Positions 32,877 to 43,816 of a DNA stretch of 64,000 nucleotides are shown here, piece by piece. Within the stretch, counting starts at the first letter, position 1. Each line of letters opens with the position of its first letter. Made by a program: the position numbers and the translations under genes. Source of the DNA: Dactylonectria macrodidyma (taxonomy: Eukaryota > Ascomycota > Sordariomycetes > Hypocreales > Nectriaceae); contig JAGMUV010000002.1 in assembly GCA_020744425.1 (NCBI GenBank), forward strand, positions 4,570,501 through 4,634,500, given 5' to 3'. Under the pieces are notes generated by a model. That model was not told where the DNA came from. It saw nothing but the letters and a program-made list of their open reading frames with translations, and did not search any database.

Positions 32877-34028
32877 TCACCGATCCTTGGAGTCGCCGGG
32901 GGAAGACGAATCCTGCGACAACGAATGCTCGAGAATGTCAATAGTTTCCATGACGCCTGGGCTATCTGGGGATCCTCCGAATGGCCAATTTTCCGCGAAA
33001 CCTGCCGTGTCAAAGTCTAAATCATTGAAATTAAGCCCTGGATAATTGCCAGAGCTAGAGTCGATGGGGGGACTTGGATCAGTTTGTTCGACCTGATTTA
33101 GAAAAGAAGCCGAGGCAGTGTCAGACTCAGGCGTAACCATGACCGGATCATGGTTGTCGCCAAGAGAGTTTTGAGCAAGCGCTCCGGTGTAGCTCGAAAA
33201 ATTTGTAAGTCTCGCTGGTGAAATACAGCCATCTGGCGGCATCGAGATTGACTCAGGTTGGAAAGAGAACGAACTGATGCCTCCATTCCGCGTAAACAAC
33301 GAGGACCCCAACCCAGACGTCGGGACTGGTTGAGTCCCTGATGGCAGCAGGGAAAAGTCACCGGGCTGCGCAGAAGCTGGAGGCTGTGGGGGAGATAGGC
33401 TGTTAGAAGGCTGAGTTGAAGCGGGTGAGCTGGAATTTGAATTCGTGGCGAGATTTCGTTTCTTAATCTTGGATTTTCGGCGTTCTGGCTGCGTGCTCTT
33501 GACACCAGTGTTGAGGCGCCAAGGCTCACTCTCGCCTGGAATATCTCGACCGTATTGACGAGCTGGGTACGCAGCAATATTTGTGCGAGTATCCATGTTG
33601 GCAAACTTTTCCGAGGACGCCAAAAAATACCCCGATTCCGACTTTGCATTTGACCTTTTCCGCTTCTTTGACTTCGATGGCACTGAGAAGCGCCGCGAGT
33701 CGTTCATAGGGTCCTCACCATCTACGTCGTTCTCAGCGGGATCCTCCAGGGTCATCGGATACCATGGTGACACAATGGGATTCGGTTGTAAGGGGAACAG
33801 TTTCTCAATCAATCCTATCAGTCGTTGAACGGTCTCAACAGAGGATGGTCTGTCGCGCCAGTCCCGGACAGCTCGAGGACGTTGTTGGTCGTTGAGAAAC
33901 CCTTCCACCCTGCAAGTGTGGAGAACTGGCGATCTTGGACTGTAACGTGGTACTTCACATCTCGACCAGCTACCAAGCTGCAGATCAAGCAAACTGCCCG
34001 TGTCTGAGGTTTCATGGCTGCTGGACAT
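32877..34028 (-). CDS. Hypothetical Ser/Pro-rich protein
   Basis: This is a single uninterrupted frame of 383 residues from the ATG at 34028. I do not recognise it. The first 90 residues look folded (SCREVPRY-like, then AVRDWRDRPSSVETVQRLIGLIEKLFPLQP). The middle is basic (SKSKKRKRSNAKSES; ERRKSKIKKRN), which would suit nuclear import. The last 180 residues are low-complexity Ser/Pro/Gln. The C-terminus has an acidic-aromatic patch (NDLDFDTAGFAENWPFGG) reminiscent of a transactivation domain. No DNA-binding motif (Zn2Cys6, bZIP, HMG) is present. A role as co-regulator is only an inference. It is convergent with the BTB gene. Confidence 0.65.
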   Translation of the reverse strand: MSSSHETSDTGSLLDLQLGSWSRCEVPRYSPRSPVLHTCRVEGFLNDQQRPRAVRDWRDRPSSVETVQRLIGLIEKLFPLQPNPIVSPWYPMTLEDPAENDVDGEDPMNDSRRFSVPSKSKKRKRSNAKSESGYFLASSEKFANMDTRTNIAAYPARQYGRDIPGESEPWRLNTGVKSTQPERRKSKIKKRNLATNSNSSSPASTQPSNSLSPPQPPASAQPGDFSLLPSGTQPVPTSGLGSSLFTRNGGISSFSFQPESISMPPDGCISPARLTNFSSYTGALAQNSLGDNHDPVMVTPESDTASASFLNQVEQTDPSPPIDSSSGNYPGLNFNDLDFDTAGFAENWPFGGSPDSPGVMETIDILEHSLSQDSSSPGDSKDR

Positions 34029-34702
34029 GGCTGTCGGCCTGGGTGGCAAGGTGGCTCATATGTTAGTGTGTTACAGGAATACAGATATTAGGTTGGTGGA
34101 AGTGCTGCAGATATCATGAGGCCGAGTGTTGGCGGTGATTAGTGTAACGGGAACGCTGTTGGGGGTCTTGCCCGAATAGGCAATGCAACTGAGGTCGACC
34201 TGATTGGTACGTGACCATCCCGTAGAAACAACGACAAGGTGACACACAAATATGTTCATCCGACCGACTGCTTAGTTCATGGCTGAGGCAGGTCAGACTT
34301 TTAGCTGCAGCGTCATGTCAGGCTGCAGCCCTAGCAGCCTTTGGCAGGTTCTTCCTGAAGCAGGCCCAAGTCCAAGACAGCAGTACCGCTTTCCATCGGA
34401 ACACAGACGTCGTGTCTTTTAGATTCATACGTTCGAAATCGGCAATATACCTCGTCAGAAAGGACGTGTGCATTTTACTCTCAACGGAAAAACCTGTGAA
34501 AGGAATGGCGGCTTGAGAACCAATGCAGGGTATATTGGGTAGACTAGATAGTACAACCTGGCCTTGAAACTGAGAGGCTGATTAGATATTCCCACGTTCA
34601 CAATCGAAGAAGTAAAATGTCTTGAATAACTCATATAAAGTAGTGTATGGGGGAGAACACGCATCATAGCTAAAGGCGGCTTCGGCATTTCAGACCTATT
34701 TT
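34029..34702. other. Intergenic
   Basis: This is the upstream region of the hypothetical protein and the 3' flank of the methyltransferase gene. No coding frame, repeat or RNA gene is visible. Confidence 0.45.
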
Positions 34703-36409
34703 TCAGTCTTCCTCTTGCTCTGGCTTCTGGCCAAGCACCACTAGCCTATCGATTTTAGAATCAGCCTTCAGAGTCTCACACAGGGAGGGTAGCGAGCGGG
34801 AGTTGGGGCTCCCGTCATTACAGTACTCACACTTCCCAGTATGCATGGACCCTCGGGTTGCGCATTTCTGCCCTTACTGCAGAGAGGAAAACCAAGATTT
34901 CTTCTCGGCTCATGCCCAATCCATGCGCCAGCAGGATTGTGCTGATAACCTCGAGGTTTCCTTCGATGTTTGCCAATGTCCATAGACCAATCTCTTTAAA
35001 CTTGGGATCCTTTGGCCATGTGTTGGTTGGCCATTTGAAAACCAAGGTTTGCACGTTTACAAAGCCCTGGGCTTTGAGGCGCTTTTCGTGGTTCACTCCC
35101 TCGTCAAAAGGACGCCCTAGGTTTGCAGCGCCTTTGGTGAGCAAATCATCCCACTTCCTCAATGGAGAATTGGGACTCATAGTTCCATCGTCCGACTTGG
35201 CAGGGATAGTTGGATCGATAATCTCAACCCAGCCGCCAGGTTCAACAAAGCTGTTTGAGGTGGGCCGTCAGACTCAGTCCCAGGAAACATGAAGCAGAAA
35301 CACGTCTGTCAAGACTTCATATGGCACTTACTCCCAGCATTGACGCGTAAACTTGTCCCAGTCGGCAAAGCTGCCGACCATGAGACGTACAAAGATGTAG
35401 TCAAACTTTTTGCTCCAAGTCCAATCCTTCTCTACATCATCAACCTCAAAGGTGCAGTTTGGTGGGACACTAAACCTAAGCAAGTCGATTTATTCCTGGA
35501 GATGATGGATACTCACAAATTCGGTTGAATAGCGGCAATATCCAGGCCAATTACCTAGAGTGAGATGTGTCAAACATCGTTTATGGGGGGCTGGAATCGG
35601 TAGCTTCATACTTCTGCCTGGGGATGTTCATCGGCTATATATTCCAAGTCAGCTCACTTGACAAGGGATGTGCTTTGGTGTTCTTCCTACCAAAGTCAAT
35701 TGCCCACACTCCAGTGCCAGTGCCGACATCGAGTACACGTTTGGCTGTCTCAGCACCGGGGGCGAAGTATTTTTTACCGCCAAACGTCAAGAGTAGATGA
35801 TGGTTTTGAAGGTCTAGTATTCAAACGTGAGATAGCGGTAGGAAATTTGCCTTTCAGTTGTTCTTACCCAATCTTTCAGACTCGTGCTGCCCAGAGATGA
35901 TTAGCTAGGTCTTGGTCATGAGTCAAGGTCAATTACTTCGTCGCTGGGGAGAAAGTATTCTGTGGCAACGCAATAAGTAAAGAGCTCCAGATAGCTGATG
36001 AATCGGATCGGAACCTACTCTCATCTCGATGGTAGCCACGACCATGCAGCGTGTGATACTCGAGCAAGCTTGAGCGCAAGGACGCAGTTGAGATCTCATC
36101 ATCAGTCTTGATAAAATGAATAAGCACAAAAGTCTAGGTAGCGAGCCTTTTCTCATGGCTCAGTCATGAAGAACTCACAACGCCAATCGCAGAATCATCA
36201 TCATCGACTACGTCAGCTTCCTAAAGCTCGATCAGCCTACAACAAACTCAATGGTGATCGCTAAATAGCGCAGGTCATCCCGGAGTTCCACGCACAAGTG
36301 GGGCTGACTGATCAACATCAGGCTCAACGGTTTGAGGTGAAGTGGCACTCGTTGGTGAGGCCGACTTGCTGGGTGACTTGCTGAGTGCTCGGGGTGACGT
36401 AGACACCAT
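34703..36409 (-). CDS. LaeA-like SAM-dependent methyltransferase
   Basis: This is a class I methyltransferase of the fungal LaeA-like group. The eleven exons are 36409-36296, 36220-36179, 36106-36019, 35959-35937, 35886-35868, 35813-35691, 35634-35612, 35554-35517, 35469-35332, 35250-34831 and 34745-34703; the sum is 1071 nt, 356 residues, without a phase error. Family signatures appear in order: DDDDSAIG, SLLEYHTLHGRGYH, YFLPSDEHESERLDLQNHHL, motif I VLDVGTGTGVWAIDFADEHP (about 121), VIGLDIAAIQPNFVPPNC, FEVDDVEKDWTWSKKFDYIFVRLMVGSFADW, and FVEPGGWVEI. It ends HAYWEVLVVLGQKPEQEED. Exons of 19-23 nt are unusually small. LaeA itself is a global regulator of secondary metabolism; most family members are not characterised. 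Confidence 0.88.
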
Positions 36410-37660
36410 GTTGACTTCTTTATGTTTGTGGGGGTGCCAAAACGAAACTAAAAGTGCAACGAGAGGGAATTTAGTCGACGCGGACCAAGGTGGGAAACAG
36501 AACTTTTAACCGAAAGCTTGAGAATGCTTGCTCGTCCGGATAAAGTCCCGGATAGTATGATTTTGGTGACGTGGCACATGTTGGTCGGCTGTTGGTTGTT
36601 GCAAAGTTGCATTTGACAAGGGTCCCGATAATCCCCTCAGTGGCGCGTTTCAATCTGAGTTGTCGACATCGTGGATTACTTTGCTCCTCATTCACCTTCA
36701 ATACACGCTCTCTGTGTCACCAGGGGCTACAATTGCCAGGTCCTTTTCAAAAGAGGGAGGATAACAATAACTTTAAAAAGGGGTTGGCTTACTTTGTTAG
36801 AGCAGGAGAATTGTCTTGCGATGACAATGAGTGAGGGTGGTGCGCTCTCCCCTGTGGACGGCGAAACAACCTAAAAGTCCTCATTCCCGTTGTCTGAGGT
36901 TCATTGTCGTACTTCCGTAGACGGTACTGTTTCCTAAAGAAGACCTACTATAAAGGTGAGGATTGGGGAAGGAACTCTCCGGGTGATGGTGCGGAGAGCG
37001 AAAGTGATTAAAGAATCAAATATCCACAACAGCGTTTGGAAAGTGTGTGAGTTACGGCTCTTTGAAACGACATCTCGGCATATATTATGAACATGACTCC
37101 TTTGCTTCTTAAGCAACCTCAATGTCCGACCGACTAGAAGCCACAGCCGTCAGCGGCGCTCGCCCTAATGCAAGCGTCAATACGGCCTAGTTCAGTTATA
37201 AAGGCCAATAGCTCACTCTCCAACGACCACGATTATCAACATGCGTGGTGCATATTTACTCTAATTTACGTACTATTTAGTTGTTTTTTCGTGTTATTAA
37301 TCCTTCACCATTCTTTTACGACAATTTATGCGCGTCAGCAAGCGCAGCGGCTTCCTCGAAGGGACAGCACTGTCCTTCGAAGCCAGTCATGGTGCCGTAC
37401 GATTCTTATACAACAGAATTCAGGCAGATACGGGAGAGGGTATAACAGAAGAACAAGGAGCGTGGTGCTGAAACGTGAGGTGGGAGTTGCTGCTATCAGA
37501 CTGGGTAAAAGTTTCTGAAGTGGTAAGAAACATCAGCGTGCCAGCAAGATTCAGATGGTTGTGTGGAAAGCGACAGACACGTGTATAGTAGGTTGGTTCC
37601 AGCGCATATTCATCACCAGGTCTGGCTCTCGCGAAAAGCAGGGTTACCATAGTCTCTCCT
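36410..37660. other. Gene-poor region
   Basis: No credible gene was found. A frame of 116 codons at 37168-37518 (plus strand) has one hydrophobic stretch but no conserved pattern and no good context. An imperfect inverted repeat lies near 37349-37384 (GGACAG-CA-CTGTCC at its centre). Together with the next 900 bases this forms a 2.2-kb gap between the methyltransferase and the next confident gene. Confidence 0.4.
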
Positions 37661-38240
37661 TCAGTTATTACACCTTCCAGCTTCAAGCACCTCATCTTTT
37701 TCCGCAAGGCACCTTATCACAAAACAATCATATCCAAACAGTCCGACAGGCGGTGCTTTTATTGATCGCCAGTACCAGAAGAGCCTAGAATCATCAGTTC
37801 CAGCGGACGAGAAGAGAAAGTCCCAAGGAAAACACGTGCCTCTCCAGAAATGGCATCCAGAAAATGTACCAAGGCTGCGATAGATGCTTTCCACAGTGGA
37901 TGCAAAACCTAGAGCCACCCATAGCAACGCGGCCTTCTGTCTATCAATACGCACGATGGATGCATCTTTGACTACGTCGTCGTCATCTCGGGGTCTCCAA
38001 ATAGGCCCGGTCATGTGGTGCAACTTGTCCCTCCAGGGCTCGTTGCTGAATTGCTAGCCAGGAACGTGGCAGTGTCAAGGCAGTTTTAGTCCACGACGCG
38101 AGGCGCAATCCTTCTTTGCAGCAGTGGACGGGGACTCACATCGTATCAGAAGCGAGAATTGCCGGGACTTCAATGCAGCTCAGCCGCGAATCTTGTTTCT
38201 CAAACCTATGAATCCCTACCTGTAGCTTGACCGTCTGACG
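37661..38240 (-). other. Possible unrecognised or decayed membrane-protein gene
   Basis: On the minus strand a frame at about 38240-38150 reads VKLQVGIHRFEKQDSRLSC then IEVPAILASDTM, followed by a possible donor GTGAGT. An acceptor-like CTAG then opens QFSNEPWRDKLHHMTGPIW, RDDDDVVKDASIVRIDRQ, and a hydrophobic LLWVALGFASTVESIYRSL, closing at 37661. The composition looks coding, but no start codon fits the first part. I do not recognise a family. It may be a real small gene with a missed first exon or a remnant. Confidence 0.3.
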
Positions 38241-38575
38241 AATAACTGATCGATGATATCCTTGTTTGAAGGGGCGGGTTGAGGCTAGTGCTCAATGAGA
38301 ATCCCCGCTTATGCTGTGCATGCTCGCTTCCGAAGAGGTTCGCCGACCCAAAATCTACCATGTCGGCGACCATTTGGCACCGCTTATCGGGAAGTCCGTG
38401 GTAATATGGTATAAGACTCGGAAAGTTACTGGTTTATGTATTGAATCAGAAACAGAATCATTTCGACAATAGCGGGCATCATTACATCAGTTCACCTTGC
38501 ATTTCAGCTTCAGCCTTGATTTTTTTTTTTTCGATTTTCAAACCGTTTAGTATCACTTTTACAACCCTGTTCAAC
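38241..38575. other. Promoter/leader of secreted protein gene
   Basis: This 335-base stretch leads into the secreted-protein gene at 38576. It contains a T-run (38519-38532). No gene is visible on this strand. Confidence 0.4.
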
Positions 38576-39559
38576 ATGGTCTCCTCTACGCTTGTCGCCC
38601 TCCTTTCAGCTTTCTCCTTGACGGGAGTCGAAGCCAGCCGATGCAAAGGCAGGCCGACCGCTTCCGTTTCTACAACGCTTACCACGTCTGTCAGAGCGAC
38701 CTCCCTAGCCGCCTCGACTCCTTCAGCGCCCGTGTCTCTTGGCTCGTCGTCTGGCGCCAACACTTGCAAGGCGAGCTATCACGACAGCGGACGAACCTGC
38801 AATGCAAAGGGCCACCTTCAGAACCCTTCAGGGTCCGAATCCAGCGAAAAGACGTTTGACGACTGCGTCGAATCTTGCGCCGCAACAAATAGTTGCGTCG
38901 TCTTCTCATATGGGGACGGCGTCTGCACTACCTATGTTAGCGGCTCCTTCCGAAAGCTGGGCTTTAGAGAATCAGACTCTACCGAGTACTGGTATGAACT
39001 GGGATGTTTTGAGTGCTACGAGGGTACGTTGTTTGATGGCAGTGTTTACTCTTTCTCACAGGACTAACGCGTTATCATAGGTGAAACCATCCTAAATCTC
39101 GACTTTGAAGATGGATCAGGCGATGACTGGAACTTTCAGTCTACTCCCGACTACGCCCTCATGTCCGACATCCAGACCCCCTACGACGGACGCGGCAAAA
39201 TGACAAAGGCGCTTCGAATCATCGAGGCCGTCGATGCTGGCTACGGCACCGCCGACTACGCCCCCGAGATCACACTAGAAGAGGGAGCCATCTACATGTT
39301 TTATGCCACTACCAGGAAAACGGGGGCCAACAGCGACTGGCAAAAAGTCTCCATCACCCTAACTACCGGCAGCCAACACTTCTTCAAGGTGGCGCCCAAT
39401 GACAAGAACCCTCTGGGCGATAACGGCTGGTCACAGTTGAGCAAGGAATTCGAGGTTGCGCAGGGCCAGGGAGGACCGGCGAACCTCTACATTACGGTGG
39501 AATCGGTCAATTCCGAGAGCGATTACTACTTTGACAACATCATGATCCTCAAGCTATAA
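38576..39559 (+). CDS. Secreted Cys-rich protein with PAN/apple-like and jelly-roll-like parts
   Basis: Exons 38576-39023 and 39081-39559 give 308 residues. Residues 1-20 (MVSSTLVALLSAFSLTGVEA) form a signal peptide. A Ser/Thr-rich linker follows. Residues 60-150 contain spaced cysteines in CKASYHDSGRTCNAKGHL, FDDCVESCAATNSCVVFSY and VCTTYVSGSF, resembling a PAN/apple-like module. The C-terminal 150 residues (LNLDFEDGSGDDWNFQ; YYFDNIMILKL at the end) resemble a carbohydrate-binding beta-sandwich of the CBM4/9 or Gal-lectin kind. No catalytic domain was found. A role in binding wall or host glycans is likely but not proven. Confidence 0.75.
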
Positions 39560-41083
39560 CGCTATTGAGGGTCAGAGACTGGGCCTTGGATATTGCGGCC
39601 CTGGCTGAAAGCTTGGCTGGAGTTCAATTCCCCTGCCGAACTTTTCTCGAGCATAGACTTGCTACTTCGCTGCGAGGGAACAATAAAAATAAATTGGCTA
39701 TCGTTTGCTTTATAGAACCAGATACCTCAATCACTCAGCACATGTTGAACAAACTCGGGGTGCCCTCACAAGTGCCTCGGTTTTTTTTATCAGGAGCGAA
39801 CATTAGTGTGTAATTATTTACCAGCTCCTTCGTAGGAAAAATATTCGGGATATTTTTTCAACATCCTTCAGTTCTTGTGCAGTTGTGATGTGTACTGACG
39901 AGGTAAATAATTGACAGCCGTGCCTTGCGTTGAGAAGAGATCCAGAACTCAATTGTAAGGGGAAAAAAGGCGCCCGACTTCAAAACGTGAGCACGACAGC
40001 CCTGTTCCAATCCTCAAATGTCTATTTGCTGCATGTCTTATCTTGGCTTTGTTCACCGGCATCCCAGGATTGGACGCTTCTAGGGGGCCAGATAGCTACC
40101 CAGCTTCGAAGCGTGACGTGAGCTAGGCCATGTCACGTCAGTTTCGCAACTGCCGCTGGCGCCCTGCAACGGACGTTTTTTAAAAGTAGGCTTAAACAGA
40201 ATGCCGTGCCTGCCAAGGCGGGAACAGATAGCGATCGACCTTGACAAGCTACAGCCGCAGTGGGAACGGAAAAGACCGAAGTGCCATGTTGGAGGGGTCG
40301 GCTTGCATGAGAAGACGCTATTACTGGTTTGGGCAGCTGCAAAAGCTTCCCCCCCAGCTCTTTGCAACCACCACCAACACTAATTCGACAGTAGTCCAGT
40401 CACGTATCGTCAGAGAGTCACAAGACTTTGCTGTACGTGTCAGCGTGGGCCCATTTATCCAATCCTCCGCTGTACGCATGCTCCTATGCTTATCGTGTGG
40501 GGGGGGAGATGAACTGGTGGGTGGGTGTGTGAATGCAAGCGAGCGAGAAGCTTTGTTTGACATCTTTTCTGAGCTTGCTCGCGTTTCACTTGGGAATCTT
40601 GGCATACTTTTCTTAATATGCACGCGAAGAGCCCAACATGCACAGTAGACAAGGATCACATTTGAACATTTGAGACATAAAAGCGCCAGAGACACAAATG
40701 TCACAGGTAAAAAGGATCAATTGACTCATTACGAAACTTGACAAAAAAAAAACATCCATTTGCGGACCCCGGATGAATCTAGCTACATTAGGGCAAGGAT
40801 ACGCAAAAAATGCTGGGGGAATGCCGCCGGCCCTCCGCATTTTTTTCTCTCCCTCCTCTGCTGTTGTTAGCGATGGCCCGGTTTCCTAGATGTGCTTGCA
40901 ATTGGTTCCTTTTTCAGCTCTGCGCGTCACTGTTGTCTTGCTGGTGGCCAGCTCTGTTTGAGTGGGAAACCCTCGTCTCTTTTATCTTTGCCTCTCTCCC
41001 TGTCTTCCCGCGGACTCAACTTCCTCTTTCTTGCTTCGCCAAGGCCAGTGTAAATAAATAAAAAAAGAAGCCTCGACAAGGAA
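39560..41083. other. Long intergenic region and permease leader
   Basis: No credible coding frame was found in 1.5 kb. It holds a G-rich stretch at about 40497-40532 with several G-runs, A/T homopolymers near 39780 and 40743, and a C/T-rich leader (40845-41060) before the permease start. The size suggests a long promoter with regulated expression. Confidence 0.4.
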
Positions 41084-42722
41084 ATGGCATCAGGAAACGA
41101 TGCCGACCAAGCCCTCGCCCGGCTGGGCTACAAGGGCGAGCTGCCGCGCAACCTCAGCATGCTGAGCATCCTAGGCCTCTCGTTCGCCATCATGGCAGTA
41201 CCATTCGGCCTGTCGACGACTTTCTACATTACCCTTACCAACGGGCAGGCCGTGACGATCCTGTACGGCTGGATCCTCGTGTCGCTCATCTCGCTCTGCA
41301 TTGCCGCCTCGCTGGCCGAGATCTGCGCCGTCTTCCCTACCGCAGGAGGCGTCTACTACTGGTCTGCGATGCTCAGCACACCCGAGTACGCCCCCATCGT
41401 CAGCTTCGTCGACGGCTGGCTCACCCTCGTCGGCAACTGGACCGTCACCTTGTCCATCAACTTCTCTGGCGCCCAGCTGATCCTCAGCGCCATCACCATC
41501 TTCAACGAGGACTTTGTCGCGAATGAGTGGCAGACCATCCTGTGCTTCTGGGCTGTGATGCTCGTGTGCGCCCTCGTCAATGCCTTTGGCTCACGATACC
41601 TCGATCTTATCAACAAGGTCTGTATTTACTGGACCGCCGCGAGCGTCATCATCATCCTCGTGACGCTCCTCACAATGGCCGATACTCGTCGCTCCGGCGA
41701 GTTTGTGTTTTCCCATTACGACGCATCCGCCAGCGGCTGGCCGAGCGGGTGGTCGTTCTTCGTCGGGTTGCTTCAAGGTGTGTCTAACCCTCATTCGCCA
41801 TGCTACCTACAATGTACCATACATACTGACCAGATACAAACCAGCCGCATACACTCTCACAGGCTACGGCATGGTCGCATCCATGTGCGAAGAAGTCCAG
41901 AACCCCGAGCGCGAAGTCCCCCGCGCCATCGTGCTCTCCGTCATGGCCGCCGGCATCACGGGCGTCATCTACCTGATCCCGATCCTCTTCGTGCTGCCGG
42001 ACGTGCAGATGCTGCTCTCAGTAGCCAACTCGCAGCCCATCGGCACCCTCTTCAAGACCGTCACCGGGTCGGCCGCCGGCGGCTTCGGCCTGCTCTTCCT
42101 CATCCTCGGCATCCTCATGTTCGCCGGCGTCGGCGCCCTGACGGCTGCTTCGCGATGTACCTACGCTTTTGCCCGCGACAAGGCCATCCCTGGGTATAAG
42201 CTGTGGGGTCGCGTCAACCATCGCCTTGACATGCCGCTGTGGGCGCTGTTCCTCTCCACCATTGTCGACTGCATCCTAGGCTGCATCTACTTTGGCTCTT
42301 CAGCTGCCTTCAACTCCTTCACCGGCGTAGCCACCATCTGCCTCTCAACCTCATACGGCGTACCAGTCCTAGTAAGTCTGGTGCGCCGCCGCGAAGCCGT
42401 CAAGAACTCGCCGTACCCGCTCGGCAAGTTTGGCCCTCTGATCAACATCATCTGCATCATCTGGATCGTCTTCGCCGTCGTCATCTTCTGCATGCCCGTG
42501 TCGCTCCCCGTCGACGCCAGCACCATGAACTACGCCTCGGTCGTCTTCGCCGGGTTTGCCACCATCGCCTTCATCTGGTATTTCGCCTACGCGCGCAAGA
42601 ACTTTACCGGACCGCCCGTGGCCAGCAGGGATGGCTTTGCGACAGACGTCACGGAAGGCATGCATGTAAACGGCCAGGATGAGAGTCCTGGTACGAATAC
42701 GGCAGAAAAGGACAGCAACTAG
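41084..42722 (+). CDS. APC-family amino acid / GABA / choline permease
   Basis: This is a proton-coupled amino-acid, polyamine or choline permease of the APC superfamily (fungal ACT-type group), in the plasma membrane. Exons 41084-41777 and 41845-42722 give 523 residues. The N-terminus DADQALARLGYKGELPRNLSMLSILGLSFAIMAVPFGLSTTF is typical. Consensus motifs follow: SLAEICAVFPTAGGVYYWSAMLS and GYGMVASMCEEVQNPEREVPRAIVLSV (the APC signature around TM6). About twelve membrane segments are present. GCIYFGSSAAFNSFTGVATICLSTSYGVPV occurs near TM10. The C-terminal tail is short and polar. Substrate cannot be fixed from sequence; GABA or choline are the common ones in this group. Confidence 0.9.
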
Positions 42723-43272
42723 AACTGTGATGCTGTTTAGAATTTTGAGATACCAAGTTGAATACCCGTAATTTTAGTACAAAGGAGCGATATGTTCTTA
42801 GTCTTTTTAGTATATAACATTCCACAATCACTTGAAGACAGATTGGTGATATTATTCGCAGCTTATTGGCCGAGACTGGTCTTGGTCATTGTGTGAGCGC
42901 TCATCTAAATACCATGCTCACCGAAACCAGACTGTTGATGTAAGTGCATATACAATCGCAAAGGCATGTGTATAAGTCAGGAAAAGAAATGAGTATTTAA
43001 AGGTTCCGATGGGAAATGCAGCATAGATTCCGTTCCATGTCAACAACGGATGGCACATGTTGTGAAGTACAAGAATTGCTCAATCCAATTCGGGATGCTT
43101 TTCATATGTAAGACCAGGACTGCATACTACACTCCTCATCCTCACTCAACAAAGACAGACGTAAAAACCCTTCAGGAGCGAACAAATAGCACGAAAAGAC
43201 AGCAACGAGGAAATCGCGCCCAGATGCTATCCTCATGATTGTACCGCCAAAAAGGTCAAAACGTCAAAAATG
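42723..43272. other. Intergenic
   Basis: This is the 3' flank of the permease gene. No frame with family features and no repeat was seen. It is moderately AT-rich. Confidence 0.45.
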
Positions 43273-43346
43273 TGATTCCGCCCGGGCTCGAACCGGGGAC
43301 CTTCTCGGTGTTAACGAGATGCCATAACCAGCTAGACCACGGAACC
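43273..43346 (-). tRNA. tRNA-Val(AAC)
   Basis: Read on the minus strand, the 74 bases fold into a full cloverleaf. Acceptor stem GGTTCCG pairs with CGGAATC (one G-T pair). The anticodon stem-loop is TCTCG-TTAACAC-CGAGA with anticodon AAC. The T arm is CCCGG-TTCGAGC-CCGGG, and discriminator A is at 43273. No intron is present. An A-box-like D arm (TGGTCTAGCTGG) and a B-box (GGTTCGAGCCC) are visible, as expected for a Pol III gene. Confidence 0.95.
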
Positions 43347-43816
43347 CGCTTATCTGGTTGATGGAAAAGGTTAGGTTATTGATTATTATACACAGTGAGC
43401 GTTGGAATCTTAATGTCTAGAGGTCCTGAGACTCGCAATCCACGAGCTGATTTAACGTGTGCCAAGGTTGGATGGGCTATCGTTTCATATTACCGTGCAT
43501 TCATATCGAATGACGCCTTTAGTCCACATCTGGCAAGCAGCTGTGAGCCTCCTCGTACTTACTCCGTGCCATGTCTCACACCTCTCCTCGCACAACCGCC
43601 AAACCATGGTCACGTAGGTGACAGTATTTAATTAGGCGCCTCACTGTAGAGATTAAGCACCTTGTAGGGGGGGTAGTATAAAATACATCAACAGACTCCT
43701 GCCCATGCCCATGCGTCGAAGGATCCCGCCCGCGTTCGACCAACACCAACCTCGACATGATCCCCCGCCCTCATGCCCCCCTCACATTACAAACTCCCCA
43801 AAATAGCAGATTCGTT
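43347..43816. other. Intergenic
   Basis: This lies between the tRNA gene start and the 3' end of the coiled-coil protein gene. No gene or repeat is seen. Confidence 0.45.

Noticed and set aside
18185..36409. Classical PKS/NRPS/terpene cluster
   Set aside because: No ketosynthase, adenylation or terpene-cyclase motifs were found in any frame of the window, so only tailoring-type enzymes are present.
37349..37384. Imperfect inverted repeat
   Set aside because: Only the central GGACAG/CTGTCC is perfect; the outer arms carry bulges and mismatches, so it is weak evidence of function.
37168..37518. 116-codon plus-strand frame with one hydrophobic stretch
   Set aside because: No conserved pattern, no splice context and poor composition; probably random.
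40497..40532. G-rich stretch, possible G-quadruplex
   Set aside because: Runs are uneven and the loops are long; such stretches are common in intergenic DNA.
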